Source: Jaltomata sinuosa (lineage: Eukaryota; Streptophyta; Magnoliopsida; Solanales; Solanaceae). Taken from it: 64,000 bases of DNA. Position 1 is the stretch's first letter. Each line of letters opens with the position of its first letter. Of this stretch, positions 1 to 11,030 are shown piece after piece. Below the pieces are notes generated by a model. It had not been told where the DNA came from. It saw nothing but the letters and a program-made list of their open reading frames with translations, and made no database searches. The stretch is from NCBI GenBank assembly GCA_003996215.1, contig QJPP01005199.1, forward strand, positions 27,685-91,684, read 5' to 3'. Position numbers and translations under genes: made by a program.

Positions 1-502
1 TACCCCAAATATCATTGGGAACATCAAACCTTTAATTAACAACTCAGGAGGCACATTCAATCACAAAAAAAATTATATTCCCCACTAAGAACATATACCC
101 AACAACACATTTAATTTAAGCAGATTATGGGTACAATCGCAGTAATAATTTTAGCCCCAAATAATGATTTCTAACAAAAATCTCATGAAGATAATGATTT
201 ACCCTTAAGAATGACGTCACCCAATCTATTATAGGTCCAAATAATGCACCAACACAAGTGGTTACTCAGACTTCACCCAAACACAGATTTTCAAAGCTAA
301 AAACTATCACAAACAACATGCATCATCATAACTTCAACTTCTACCAAGTTAATTCTAAGCAAAATCAATAATATAACCCAAAAGTGGGGACCCAAAATTT
401 TTGGATCTCACCCAAAATTAACATGGAAGAATAAATGTGCATGCTTCACAATATAAGTTCCTAATTATCATAAAAGCATGTATTTAACGTCGGGGAACTT
501 AC
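1..502 (-). other. Intron-like noncoding tail of element A
   Basis: No gene is seen. On the minus strand this lies immediately downstream of a GTAAGT splice-donor-like site (502-497), in the position of the intron that precedes the env-like ORF in elements B and D. The stretch is AT-rich with no convincing ORF. The acceptor and any env-like ORF of element A would lie left of the window. Confidence 0.4.
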
Positions 503-1180
503 CACAAGTGAATATTAGAGAGAGAGAGAAACACAAATTGAAGTTTTTGAAGGCCAACAATGGAGTTCCAAAATTTTGACGCAGAGAATGACAGCGGCGA
601 CCGGTAGTGATGCAATGGCGTAGATATTTAGGGTGAGAGAGGAGAAGATTTGGGAGAGTTTGAGGGATTTTTGGAGAATTTTTAGAGAGAATTGTGGAAG
701 TTTTAAGAGAATGTGGAAGAAACAAAAGGAGGGTGGCAGTTTTAATAGAGGATAAAGAAGAATAAAGGTCACCATTTCGGTCTTTGGGTTGGGTCGGTCA
801 ACAAAAAATTATAACTTACCTTGGTGCACCACGACGTGCAATTTTCACAAGCCCTTGTGCGTGTCGCATGGTGCTTCACACCAACCGAATTCTTGCCCAA
901 ACTTGGTCCAGCTTTTTGATTTGGTGTGCGTTGGAGGTATGATGCATACAATGGCTTGTGCAAAATGCACAGCCCAGCACACGTCAACTCCAACTTAACA
1001 TTTTTCTTCCAGTTCTCTAGTTTGGGGTGCATTTCCCTATGCAATGTGCACAATGGCATATGCGGACCACATAGGCCTTCCCACGTCCCTTTTTTGCCTT
1101 GTTTTTCTACTTGGTCATTTTTCCTCATTATGCATTCCTGCAAAACACACCAAAAATAACAAAAGGTAACAAATATAAAG
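497..1180 (-). promoter_or_regulatory. Promoter-like spacer of element A (palindromic cassette, TATA, leader, donor)
   Basis: Read on the minus strand after the post-integrase motif. At about 1085-800 are degenerate units built around GTGC...GCAC and TGCGCAT/ATGCGCA, the same kind of cassette as in this element's own LTR (23810-24050). Then come a TATA-like TATTAAAA (747-740), a pyrimidine-rich leader (about 735-505) rich in CTTCTC/CTCTC, and a splice-donor-like GTGGTAAGT ending the leader at 503/502. No long ORF in the leader resembles a known protein. Elements B and D have the same arrangement at the same place. Promoter activity is inferred, not shown. Confidence 0.5.
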
Positions 1181-1185
1181 TAAAA

Positions 1186-1236
1186 ATACTTGAGTTGCCT
1201 CCCAAGAAGTGCTTGATTTAACATCGTAGCTCGACA
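1186..1236 (-). repeat. Post-integrase conserved noncoding motif (element A copy)
   Basis: The minus strand reads TTAAATCAAGCACTTC followed by TTGGGAGGCAACTCAAG. The same block occurs just after the integrase of element B (about 8475-8510) and three times after the integrase of element D (28739-28945). In element A it joins directly to gag, which marks the right edge of the missing pol. Confidence 0.7.
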
Positions 1237-1244
1237 ATGTTACC

Positions 1245-2045
1245 TCATTCTTCACTCTTCACTACTCACTCCTCCACTCCTAGTGGCAATAGCCATGACA
1301 TGGCCATCATTTTTTTGATATCCAGTGGTGTCACTAGGGAGTGTCCCCTTTATTCAAGGATTTATTTGGGTGGACAAGTGGTTTATTTACACCTCGAGAT
1401 GCTTGATTGAGGCCGAGTGTGAGCTCACCATTTGGTGAAGCATTAACACCTCGCTCTTAAGCTCATTTACCCCACTATTGATTGTCTCCACCTTCTTCAA
1501 AACCAATGACTACATGTCTTTAATTTTTGACTGACTGGGGTTGCCCACGATGGGTTGATATAAGGTATCGGTCTTATTTGGAAGTATATAGGGATTAGAA
1601 CTATGGTGATTGTATCTATCACCTTATTTTTCTCGATCCCTCCTATTGCCATCTTGCTCTTTGTCCTTTATCCAACCTTGATTCTCATCCCTCGGGAAAT
1701 AATACATGGGCCAAGAACCCGACGACAAGTAATAAATCTTCCTATCCACAATGGTAAAAACTTCCTCATCACTAGCTTTAAGCTCGGGAGTGCTCACGAC
1801 ATTCATGCTCTTGGCATTTCCATCCCCTATCACATGCTTAGCCAACAGATCAACTTGCATCATTATCTTGGCCATAGTTTCATCTTTTTCCTTATCCTTG
1901 TGACGCATCTCATTTGACAAGATTGACGCAGTCACCCCCGTGGTAGGAACATCTGCCTCCCTCATGTTCCTAGCATGATTTGTCTTGGTCATCCTCTCTA
2001 GAAAAGCTGAGGCAATACCATATGGCTGATCTATGAAGGTACTAC
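1245..2045 (-). pseudogene. Element A gag, C-terminal part
   Basis: Gag fragment of an Athila-like element; Gag would form the cytoplasmic virus-like particle. The open part (2040-1624) has ...FIDQPYGIASAFLERMTKTN and LLAKHVIGDG, matching element F's gag around its AGGAFMGRTF and LLTKHL segments. After stops, further gag similarity continues to about 1260, ending in MAIATRSG, the counterpart of F's MAITTRSGK. It is cut on the N-terminal side by insertion of element B, whose duplicated target sits at 2041-2045. The rest of gag resumes at 14107. Several stops and frame changes make it non-functional. Confidence 0.75.
2041..2045. repeat. Left target-site copy of element B (ACTAC)
   Basis: The five bases before the TG of the left LTR are ACTAC; those after the right LTR (14102-14106) are ACCAC. 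One mismatch is compatible with an old 5-bp duplication. A's gag reading continues from one side to the other, which independently supports the boundary. Confidence 0.7.
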
Positions 2046-3358
2046 TGATCTTGGGCATATTTATATGCCCGTCTATCGTATTTTACCCATATTTACCTTA
2101 TGTTTTAAGAACATTCCTTACTATATTTTGTGTGTTTTGAGTTGAATTGCTATATTATGTACTATGACACATGATTAGATTGTTTCAAAGAATATGACAT
2201 GGGAAACTAACCATTGGAAGATGAAACAAAAGAGTAAAGCATTGAAGCAAGTTCGTGGAATGCCCAGGAGCAAACAAAAAAAGAAGACTGGGCACTGACG
2301 CCTTGGTGAGGCACTGCCCCAGGCCCAAAACATCAAAGGCCATCAATGGCGCCTTGGTGGGGCGCCACCCCATGACCTAAATTACAGAAGACTGACTCTG
2401 GCGCTATGGTGGGGCAGCGCGCCAAGCTCCAAACCGACGTGATTTTTTAGCTTTCTCCTAGTTTGACTCCAAGAAGGAAAAGGGTGCATCTTTTGTAAAG
2501 GTTCCATCATATTTTCAGAGTATAAGGCAGAGAATAGATTTCACCATTAGGTTTCTTTTCTTCTTCTATTTCTTAGCCATTACTTTGAATGAAAACAATA
2601 TTATTTGTGTTCTTGATTAGAATTAGTGGCTAGGAACCCTTGCTCTAGGGTTACGGCTACAAACGCATGATTAGTAGTATGAATTTGGAGTGATTAGTTC
2701 ATTTGTCATTACTAGTTGTTCTTATATTCCTGTATTTAGTATTTTGATGCTTGGCCACCATTAAGATAAATGTATAATAATGTTGTGAACTAGGGAGAAG
2801 AATCAATAAGATAGACCGAGGAATATAGGGAGCAAGACCTCTCTTTTGTAACGTAAAGGGTAGGTCTGCGACTAGGATAGGAATATACCTATAATGCCTG
2901 GTTTGGTTTATATGGAAAGATATATAAAAGTGTTCGGAATAAGATTTCACATCCTCGCTCAATGATGTAGTTGTGATGTTATTCTGGATAGGTGGTTAGA
3001 GGCTCAGAAGACCATAGTCATAAAATCAACCCCAAAAATCAGCAACTAGGTAGTCGAAAAAGTCGATTAAAGGGAATACTACTCATGATTACGAAATAAA
3101 GTTGTAACCCTGGAATTCTCTCTAAACTTGGAATAACAATCACTAATTACTCGCTTTCAATTAACTTAATTTGTTTTATATTTTTAGTTACTACACATTC
3201 ATAGTCCAGTTACTTACATAGTTGTTTAACCTAGCGGTATAAGTATAATTTAGAAAAATTGCTAAGTCATAAGTCTCTTGGGTATGATATCCAAACAAAC
3301 TAGTCTATATTACTTGGACGACCACGTACACTTGTGTGTGAGTGAAAAGTTGCTAATA
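2046..3358 (+). repeat. 5' LTR of element B
   Basis: About 1313 bp, starting TGATCTTGGG and ending near GTTGCTAATA (expected CA changed to TA). It matches 12756-14101 along its whole length. Compared with the 3' copy it lacks about 33 bp around 2475, the segment that in the 3' LTR contains the TATA-like AATAAATAG. The palindromic GC-rich cassette lies at about 2290-2420 (units with GGCGCC...GGGGCGCC). Confidence 0.88.
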
Positions 3359-3399
3359 AGATTTTTGAAAACTCGCACTGGGTGGTCATTTTGAACACA

Positions 3400-4500
3400 A
3401 GCAGAATATGGTGCAACTTTTGTACACCAGTGGTCAGTTCACAGGCTTATCGCATGAGGACCCGCAGCAACATCTCTAAAATTTTCTAGAAATTAGTGAT
3501 ACTTACATACTGACTGGAGTCTCAGAGGATTATCTACGGCTGACATTGTTTCCATTTTCCCTCCTTGGAGAAGCAAAGAGGTGGTTGAAAGTTGAGCCAC
3601 TGAACTCCATCACATCTTGGAATAATCTAGCCAGGAAATTTTTGATGCTATTCTTTCCCTCTGGAAAGACGGACAGGCTTAGGAGAAAAATACTGAGTTT
3701 TAGGCAGAAGGATGGTGAAAACCTCTACAAGGCATGGGAGAGATTTAAGTCCATTCTTATGGACTGTCCTCATCATCAATAGACAAATGAAATGCTAGTT
3801 CACTCATTCATTGCGGGGCTTGATGCTCATTCCAAGATATTGCTAGATTGTGCAGCAGACGGACAAGCACTAGAGAAGACCTATGATCAGTTGTACACTT
3901 TTTTACAATGAATGGAACAGTGTAATCTGGAGTGGAACACAGACACCAGTAGGGCTGCGCCCAAAAAGGCAGCCGGATTACTAGAGGTAGATTCCAACAC
4001 AACTTTATTTGCCAAGGTGGAATCTATGTCCAACCAGATGAGCAATATAGCCACAGTTCTAAATAAGTTAGCTCTTCGAAGTAATCAGGCACAACTGAAT
4101 GCATTGCAACCATCAGCTCTCTAATTTTGCGAGACTTATGGAGGGGACCATATGTCAGAAGATTGTACAGCAAATTCAGATTCAGTAAACTTTATGGGGT
4201 ATGCTCAAAGAGGTGGAAATCAGAACTTTGGCAATGTATGTAATGCAAACCTAAGTAACAATTTGTCATATGGAAACAACCAAGGTCAAAATCAGTTCAG
4301 GAACCCAGGTCACAATCAACAGTTTGCAAATAACAATAAGCCTGCGGCCCTACCTAACAACATAGAAAATGCTGAAAATGATCATGGAAAGCCAAGCTCG
4401 CCAAGAAGCGGAAGTGAAAGATCAGAGACTTGTTGTTTGGAACTTAGAAAGAAAATTAGTCAGCTAGCTGGATCATAAAATATGAGACCTCAGGGTGGCC
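3400..4500 (+). pseudogene. Element B gag
   Basis: Gag of an Athila-like element. Recognisable pieces: FPFSLLGEAKRWLKVEPLNS (from about 3550), followed by WNNLARKFLMLFFPSGKT and NLYKAWERFKSILMDCPHH, the usual retrotransposon gag core. After a TAG at 3780 come FIAGLDAHSKILLDCAA and an Asn/Gln-rich stretch (about 4200-4350). A zinc-knuckle remnant of the type CETYGGDHMSEDC follows the TAA at about 4125. The N-terminus is missing because the 5' LTR runs almost directly into the middle of gag. At least three in-frame stops. Confidence 0.75.
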
Positions 4501-4679
4501 TTCCGGAGATACTGATCCAAATCCTAATCAGTTATATGCAGTTACTACCCATAGCAGCAGAGAATTGGAAGAACTTATTCCAAGAAAAACAGAGCCCGAG
4601 GTAGTAGAAGCTGCAGCAAAGAAGGTAAGAGCTAATGCCAAGACAGAGGTTAAAGAACCTGAAACTATTGTAAAGCCTT

Positions 4680-5480
4680 CTTCACCATTTCCATAGAAGT
4701 TGAACAAGCAGAGAGAGGAAGCTAGATTTAGGAAATTTATTGATCTCCTGAGACAGGTGCACCTTAATCTCCCCCTCATAGATGTTCTTCAAGGAGTCTC
4801 GAAATATACAAACTATACCAAGGATATTGTGGAAAATAAGAACTAGTTGACTGAATATGCCACAGTCGCCCGTACAAAGATATGCACTTCTAGAATTCAG
4901 AATAGATTGCTAACCAAACTGAAAGATCTGGTAAGTTTCACGATTGAGATCACCATTAGACAAAAGGTTATAGCATGAGCACTATGTGATCTTGGGGTAA
5001 TTATAAACCTAATACCATCTTCTGTCTTCAATAAGATAGGATTGGTTATTCCTCGCCCCACTACAATTGTTCTACAATTGGCAGATAGATCTTTGGCAAG
5101 ACCTGAGGGCGTTACTGAAGATGTATTAGTGTAGATTTGTTCTTTGATCTTTTCAGTGGATTTTGTGATCTTGGATTTTGAACCAGACCCAAAAATCCCA
5201 TTTATTTTGGGACATCCTTTATTGGCTACATGCAGATTATTGATAGATGTGGTGGCAGGGAAACTCGCCATGAGGGCACATGATAAGGTGGAAGTCTTCA
5301 ATATTTATAAGGCAATAAATTTGCTTACAATATATAAGGACTTATCGGCTATTACTGTGGTGGACATAGAATCAGGGATACTTCTCATAACATCAAAAAA
5401 TACATTGGAAAGATCCCTCAAAGAGATAGACATTTATGGAGATGGAGCGGCACATAAAATGATTTAATGTTTGGAAGAGG
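4680..5480 (+). pseudogene. Element B gag C-terminus and aspartic protease
   Basis: Retropepsin-like region between gag and RT. Readable pieces are ARFRKFIDLLRQVHLNLPL, ALCDLGVIINLIPSSVF (the DLG-type active-site loop of Athila proteases, at about 4980-5030) and VDFVILDFEPDPKIPFILG with HPLLAT (about 5155-5230). Frames change and stops occur (about 4845, 4977, 5131). The protease would process Gag-Pol; this copy cannot. Confidence 0.65.
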
Positions 5481-7208
5481 CAAATGTGTTGTCTAGTACT
5501 GTTGAGTTCAAGCCTCTTAATAGACCTCTGGGAGCCCCTCCCAAGCAATCTATTAAAGAGGCCCCAAAGTTAGAGAGGAAACCACTCCCACCTTATTTGA
5601 AATATGCATATTTAGGAGAAGATGATACACTATCGCTATTCCTCGCATCCAGGTTAAATGAAGCATTGGTGAAAGAAGCTCTAGCAGTATTAAGGAGAGA
5701 AAGAAAGCAATTGGATGGAAGATGTTTGACATTTATGGGATCAATTCGGCCTTTTTCATGTACAATATTTATATGGAAGAAGGGTACAAGCCCATCGCAC
5801 AGCATCAAAGAAGATTGAACTTTTTCATGAAAGATGTGATACAGAAAGAGGTGATCAAGTGGCTAGATTCAGGTATTGTATTCCTTATTTCGGATAGCAA
5901 GTGGATCAGTCATGTTCAATATGTCCCAAAGAAAAGGGGGATAACAGTGATAACAAATGAGAAGAATGAGTTGATTCTGACATGTACAGTCACTGGGTGG
6001 AGGATCTGCATGGATTAAAAGAAATTGAATGAAGCCACCCGAGAAGATCACTATCCCATTCCATTTATTGATTAGATGTTGGATAGGTTAACTGGACAAG
6101 AGTATTTCTGCTTCTTGGATGGATATTTTGGCTATAGCCAAATAGCTATAGCACCTGAGGATCAAGAGAAAATGACGTTCACTTGTCCTTATGGCACATA
6201 TACTTTCAGGCGTATGCCCTTTGGACTATGTAATGCGCTGGCTACATTTCAGAGGTGTATGATGGCTATCTTCGCAGACATGGTGGAAGATATTGTAGAA
6301 GTGTTCATGGATGATTTCTCGGTGTTTGGAAATTCATTTGATGCTTGTCTTCATAATCTTGATAGAGTGGTTGCAAGATGCAAGGAGACGAATCTGGTGC
6401 TTAACTGGGAGAAGTTCCACTTTTTGGTCAAGAAAGGCATTGTCCTTGGACATAAGGTGTCAAAAATGGGGCTGGAAGTAGATCAAGCAAAGATAAAAGT
6501 TATTGAGAAACTGCCACCTCCAGTCTCTGTGAGAGGTGTATGTAGTTTTCTTGGGCATGCAGGGTTCTACAGACGCTGTATTAGAGATTTCTCCAAGATA
6601 TCTAGACCATTGTGCAAGTTGCTTGAGAAAGAGGTAAAGTTTGAATTCAGTGATGATTGTGTGAGGGCGTTCGAAGATCTAAATAAGCCCTTGATTAAAG
6701 CTTATATATTAATTGCACTTAATTGGGAGCTACCATTTGAGCTAATGTGTGACGCTAGTGATATTATGGTAGGAGCTATGTTGGGTCAAGGAGTTGAAAA
6801 AGGTATTTCATTCTATCTACTATGTGAGTAAGATGTTTGATGCGGCTCAGAAAAACTACAGTCACTGAAAAAGAGATGCTGGCCCTGGTTTTTACTTTTG
6901 ACAAATTTCACTCCTATCTTGTGGGAATAAAAGTGATTGTGCATACAAATCATGCTACGATCCGTTACCTATTCAGCAAGAAGGATGCAAAGCCAAGACT
7001 TATTCGGTGGATTTTTCTTCTCCAAGAGTTTGATTTGGAGATTAGAGATCGCAAAGGCATAGAGAACCAAGTAGCAGATCATTTATCTAGACTTAAGGAT
7101 TGGTCTCTTGTGCCTAACGAAGGACAGATTAGAAAGGAGTTTCCTGATGAACCACTCCTAGCCTTAAGTGTTGCTGAGCTACCATGGTATACGGATATTG
7201 TCAACTAA
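5481..7208 (+). pseudogene. Element B reverse transcriptase and RNase H
   Basis: Ty3/gypsy polymerase. The RT core is readable from 6076: YFCFLDGYFGYSQIAIAPED, MPFGLCNALATFQRCM and the catalytic VEVFMDDFSVFG (about 6298-6330). The RT connection continues with FLGHAGFYRRCIRDFSKISR. RNase H begins FELMCDASDIMVGAMLG (about 6735) and continues in another frame with TVTEKEMLALVFTFDKF and VHTNHATIRYLFSKKDAK. Stops interrupt the upstream RT (TAA at 6016, TAG at 6073) and the RT/RNase H junction (6829). The active-site residues are still legible. Confidence 0.85.
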
Positions 7209-7249
7209 GTGGTAAGTGGAGTGTATCCCCTGGAAGCCAACACTTAGCA

Positions 7250-8450
7250 TAAGAAGAAGCTATATCATGACTCTCGATTTTATATATGGTAAGAGCCCTA
7301 CTTGTTTAAACAAGGTCCGGATCAAAAAATTCGAAGATGCATTCCAGAAAACCAAGTAAGGGAGATCTTATAGAGTTGTCATTCTTCCCTATATGAAGGA
7401 CATCATGGAGAAGAATGCACAACGCAAAAGGTGTTATAGTCAGGATTTTATTGGCCTACTTTAATCAAGAATGCAGCAACTTTTGTCAAAGGGTGTGATC
7501 AGTGTCAGAGGACTGGAGCTATTTCTAGAAGGAATGAGATGCCTTTACAAAACATCCTTGAGGTTGAAATCTTTGACGTATGGGGCATTGACTTCATGAG
7601 TAACAAGTACATACTTGTTGTGGTAGATTATGTGTCCAAGTGGGTAGAGGTTGTAGCTCCTCCTACCAATGATGCAAAAGTAGTGGTGAAGTTTGTCAAG
7701 AAGCATATATTTCACGCAATTCGGCACTCCGTGGGAGATGATTAGTGATGGTGGAACTCACTTCACGAGTAACTAGTTCAGAAAACTATTGGCTAAGTAT
7801 GGGGTGCATCACAAAGTAGCTACTGCATATCATTCCCAAACTAGTGGGCAGGTTGAGGTTTTGAATCGAGAAGTGAAGCAAATCCTCGAGAAAATAGTGA
7901 ATGCGCAAAGGAAGGATTGGGATGAAAATCTTGATGATGCATTATGGGCATATCGAACCATATATAAAATGCCAATTAGAGCTTCTCCTTATCGTCTTGT
8001 ATATGGTAAGGTTTGTCATCTGCCGGTAGAGTTGGAACACCAAGCCTATTGGGCTATAAAGAAGTTGAATCTTGATGAAGAACTAGCCGGACAGAAGAGG
8101 CAGTTGCAACTTAATGAACTTGATGAGTTTAGGTTGCAAGCGTATGAGAATGCCAAGCTCTACAAGGATAAGACCAAGAGGTGGCACAATAGACAAATCA
8201 TTTCTCGCTCGTTTGAACCTGGTCAAAGAGTACTCCTATTCAATTCGAGTCTAAAGATTATCCCTGGAAAGCTTAAGTCCAAGTGGTCTGGACCATTCGA
8301 GGTAGTAAGAATGACACTGCATGGTGCAGTTGAGCTTTGAAGGGCCGACAAAATGGGTACGTTCTTGATTAATGATCAAAGAGCGAAGCACTATTGGGTT
8401 GAGCATGTGGATAGGGACAAAACCTCAATCACCCTATCGGATGAATAATT
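7250..8450 (+). pseudogene. Element B integrase
   Basis: Integrase of the same pol. The zinc-binding part is recognisable as EGHHG...CDQCQRTGA (about 7400-7520). The catalytic core follows: VWGIDFMSNKYILVVVDYVS (first Asp, about 7580), ISDGGTHFTS (second Asp, about 7741) and TSGQVEVLNREVKQILEK (Glu, about 7840). The C-terminal part runs to FEPGQRVLLFNSSLKIIPGK and LKSKWSGPFEVV. There are stops at 7206, 7743, 7772 and 8338 and a frameshift near 7725. The 7789-8340 segment is still one open frame. Confidence 0.82.
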
Positions 8451-8469
8451 TTTGAGCTGCGTCATGTTG

Positions 8470-8620
8470 TGATATTAAATCAGGTACTGTGTGGGAGGCA
8501 ACCCATGAATGTATTGTAATAGTATAGGACACAACAACAAAAATACAAAAAGATGTGTCGTGCCATGACCAAAACTAAGGCGCTAGGTGGGAGGCAACCA
8601 CCATTTTCTAATGGTTTTAT
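8470..8620 (+). repeat. Post-integrase conserved motif of element B, two copies
   Basis: The first copy reads TTAAATCAGGTACTGTG then TGGGAGGCAACCCATGAA (about 8475-8510). A degenerate second copy with GGTGGGAGGCAACCACC lies at about 8585-8603. It is noncoding and directly follows the integrase end, as in elements A and D. Confidence 0.65.
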
Positions 8621-8699
8621 TGTTTTGCAAGGAAATAAAGGGGTAATACAGGTCAAGGATGACATTTGGGGAAGGTAAGTAACAAAAGACACATCCCTG

Positions 8700-9193
8700 G
8701 GGGTCTAGCACACTTCTGGCGCGGCGCCCAGGGCCTAAAGTTCTGAGGGGCTCTCTTGGCGCTATACTAGCGTCGCGCCCCATGCCTATTCCCGGATTGG
8801 CACCTTTGAGGTGTGCTGCCCCAAGCTCAAACCCAGGTGGGTGCCTCCTTGTACCCAAAACTTCTGATCGCCTATCTTGGCACTATCTTGGTGTGGTTCC
8901 CCAAGGGAAAAACTTCTGAGCGCCTGTTTTGTCACTATCCAAGTGTGGCACCCCATAAGGAATCTCAGGCCTCTCGTGTTTTCCCACTAAAAGGTGTATG
9001 GGTCAAGGGTCAACCAACCTGAGACTCAAAAAACCTTTGACCCCCATTCTTTAAAACCCCTACTTTCCAAAATTCTTCTGCTTTCTTTTCCTTAAAGCGC
9101 CTCCCCCTCCCCTTTTTCTCTCCAAAACTTTCTTCTTCCTCCATTGTTTCTTCCTTCAAGCTTTAACATCTTCCATCAATTCTCAAGGTAAGT
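8700..9193 (+). promoter_or_regulatory. Promoter-like spacer of element B
   Basis: Four to five degenerate units of about 60 bp (8705-8965), each of the form CTTGGCGC(T)ATC..GGTGTGGC.CCCCA, matching the cassette in this element's own LTR (2290-2420, 12995-13140). Downstream are a TATA-like TTTAAAAC (9050-9057), a pyrimidine-rich leader (9060-9180) and a consensus splice donor AAG/GTAAGT at 9187/9188. The order is the same as in the spacers of A and D. Promoter and splice activity are inferred from layout only. Confidence 0.5.
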
Positions 9194-9777
9194 TCTTATA
9201 TTACTTTTTAGCACTCCCTACTTGTTAATCTTACTTTCCATTGTCAAGGTTGATGTGTATGAACTAGTTTCACCATATTGGGGAAACTAAAAAGTTTTCT
9301 ACCATGGATGAAGGCATGAAATTCAATGATACACCTAAAAAGGAAGATTATATTCGTGTATGCACTAGTAATGGTAAATTTTGAAAAAAAATTCTTGTTT
9401 TGTTTATGGGTCTTAATTTTTGGGAAAGCAAGTAAGTAAGTGGGAGAAGATGGGTCACTCAAAAATTGCAAGAACAAATGGTGAAATTGTCCCATGTTGG
9501 GAAAAATAATGTGGCCATGAGTATTGTGTAGTCTTGAAAGTGGTAATGACTACCTGAGAATTGTTTGGTAGATAATTGTAAAAATTGGTGGATTGATATG
9601 GTGTCATAGGGTGATTAAAACAAAACTTTTCTAATAAGGAAATCTGAGTACCTCATATCAGTCACCTATAGACACCATGCTACCAAATTAAGTGTGGGGT
9701 TATTATGACCTTACCAAAACACTAATTTAGCTAGTCTTAATGTATTGGGCTGATTTTTGTAAATTGTGTGCTTATAG
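9194..9777 (+). other. Intron-like stretch before the env-like ORF of element B
   Basis: Follows the GTAAGT donor at 9188 and ends near the start of the env-like reading, where TTATAG (to 9777) could serve as a weak acceptor. No ORF of note and no recognised motif. Confidence 0.4.
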
Positions 9778-9782
9778 CTACA

Positions 9783-11030
9783 ATTCCACCAAGAGGAAAG
9801 AAAGTTGTCACAGAGGGTGCAGGATGCAAGCGGTCTTAAAAAGGAGAAGCATCTGGGTTAGCAGCTCGGGCAGCCCCGCGGGCACCCCATGGAGTTCAAA
9901 AAATGAGCTCTCCAAACATATGGGGAAGATTTGTTTGAATTACAGAAAGAGGCGAAGTACCAGCCGGATGAGTATGTTGATGAACCAAGGTTTTAAGCCA
10001 AATTTCCCTGGATTCATGACATAATTTATCAGTTGGGCATCAAATATATCTTTCAAGACCAGGGTGAGGGCAACCTCATGCTCATACGTGAATTCTATGC
10101 AAATTGGGACACGGAAAGGGTAAGAGTCACCGAGTGGAGGTTTGAGGTAAAATAATAAAATTCACAAATCAGAGGCTGAATGAATTCTTAGGAAAACTGC
10201 ATGTATATATCCACCATTCTTGGAAATGGAGGAAAATCCACCATATAGAGACATCCAACAACACACTCTGTGGTGTAACTTCCACAGCCCGATGGGAGAG
10301 AAGCAAGGACATAGCAGATCATGCCACCTTGCAGTATGCATACTTTAATTAGGAGGCACAAGTTTGGTTGAAAATTATTTGCAGCCCCCTCCTGCCATGC
10401 AAGCATACTTTTGGTGTTACCAGAGAGAGAGGGGTGCTGGTGTACATGCTGATGAAAGCGATGCCTATCAATGTTACTTCAGTTTTGCATCATAACATGA
10501 TGAGATTCAAAAATATTAAGAGGTGGTGTTATTGCTATGGTGGGTTGATAACTCAATTTTTGAGAAAGGATTATGTTGAGGAAGAGATTCATGACATAAG
10601 CCCTCCCAGATTTACTTACATGGTAAGTCAGAAAGTGGATGTCACAAAGACCAAGGCCTAAGACACTTCACACGGGCCTGTACTCTCCAGTGTTGATCGA
10701 CAAACAAGAGATGATAGTTTGATGGGTCGAATGTTTGGGATGGCAGAGCTGCAGTTGAGGATTGGCGGTCGACCTGCGACCAATGAATAGATGACTAAAA
10801 TGAGAGACATGTACCCATTGACTGATAGTGCTATGTACATGTGCAAGATGGGTCATGCGTTCTAAGATCCTCTGGACTATGCTGAGCCTAACCTACATGC
10901 CATAAATGATGATGAGGATGATGAGGATGATGAGGTAGATAATGCGAGCACATATTATATGGCAGTTGACAATACCACAACTGAGGAGGATCAGGAATTC
11001 ATTCCTGATGATGATAAGAATGACGCCTAG
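9783..11030 (+). pseudogene. Element B env-like third ORF
   Basis: Degraded third ORF in the env position of Athila-type elements. The start shows PPRGKKVVTEGAGCKRS and an Ala-rich stretch, but the expected ATG is ATT. Then come DIIYQLGIKYIFQDQGEGNL with MLIREFYANWDTERV (about 10017-10130) and RGVLVYMLMKAMPINVTSVL (about 10430-10495), both typical of the large family of plant transposon-associated proteins. The end is very acidic (Asp/Glu run at about 10895-11030). Stops and frame changes are frequent. Function is unknown; no transmembrane segment was convincing. Confidence 0.6.

Noticed and set aside
8700..8965. Spaced repeats with palindromic halves (also 29025-29370 and 38985-39130) that superficially resemble CRISPR arrays
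   Set aside because: Units are degenerate, spacing is irregular, there are no unique spacers and no cas genes, and the DNA is clearly a plant nuclear genome.
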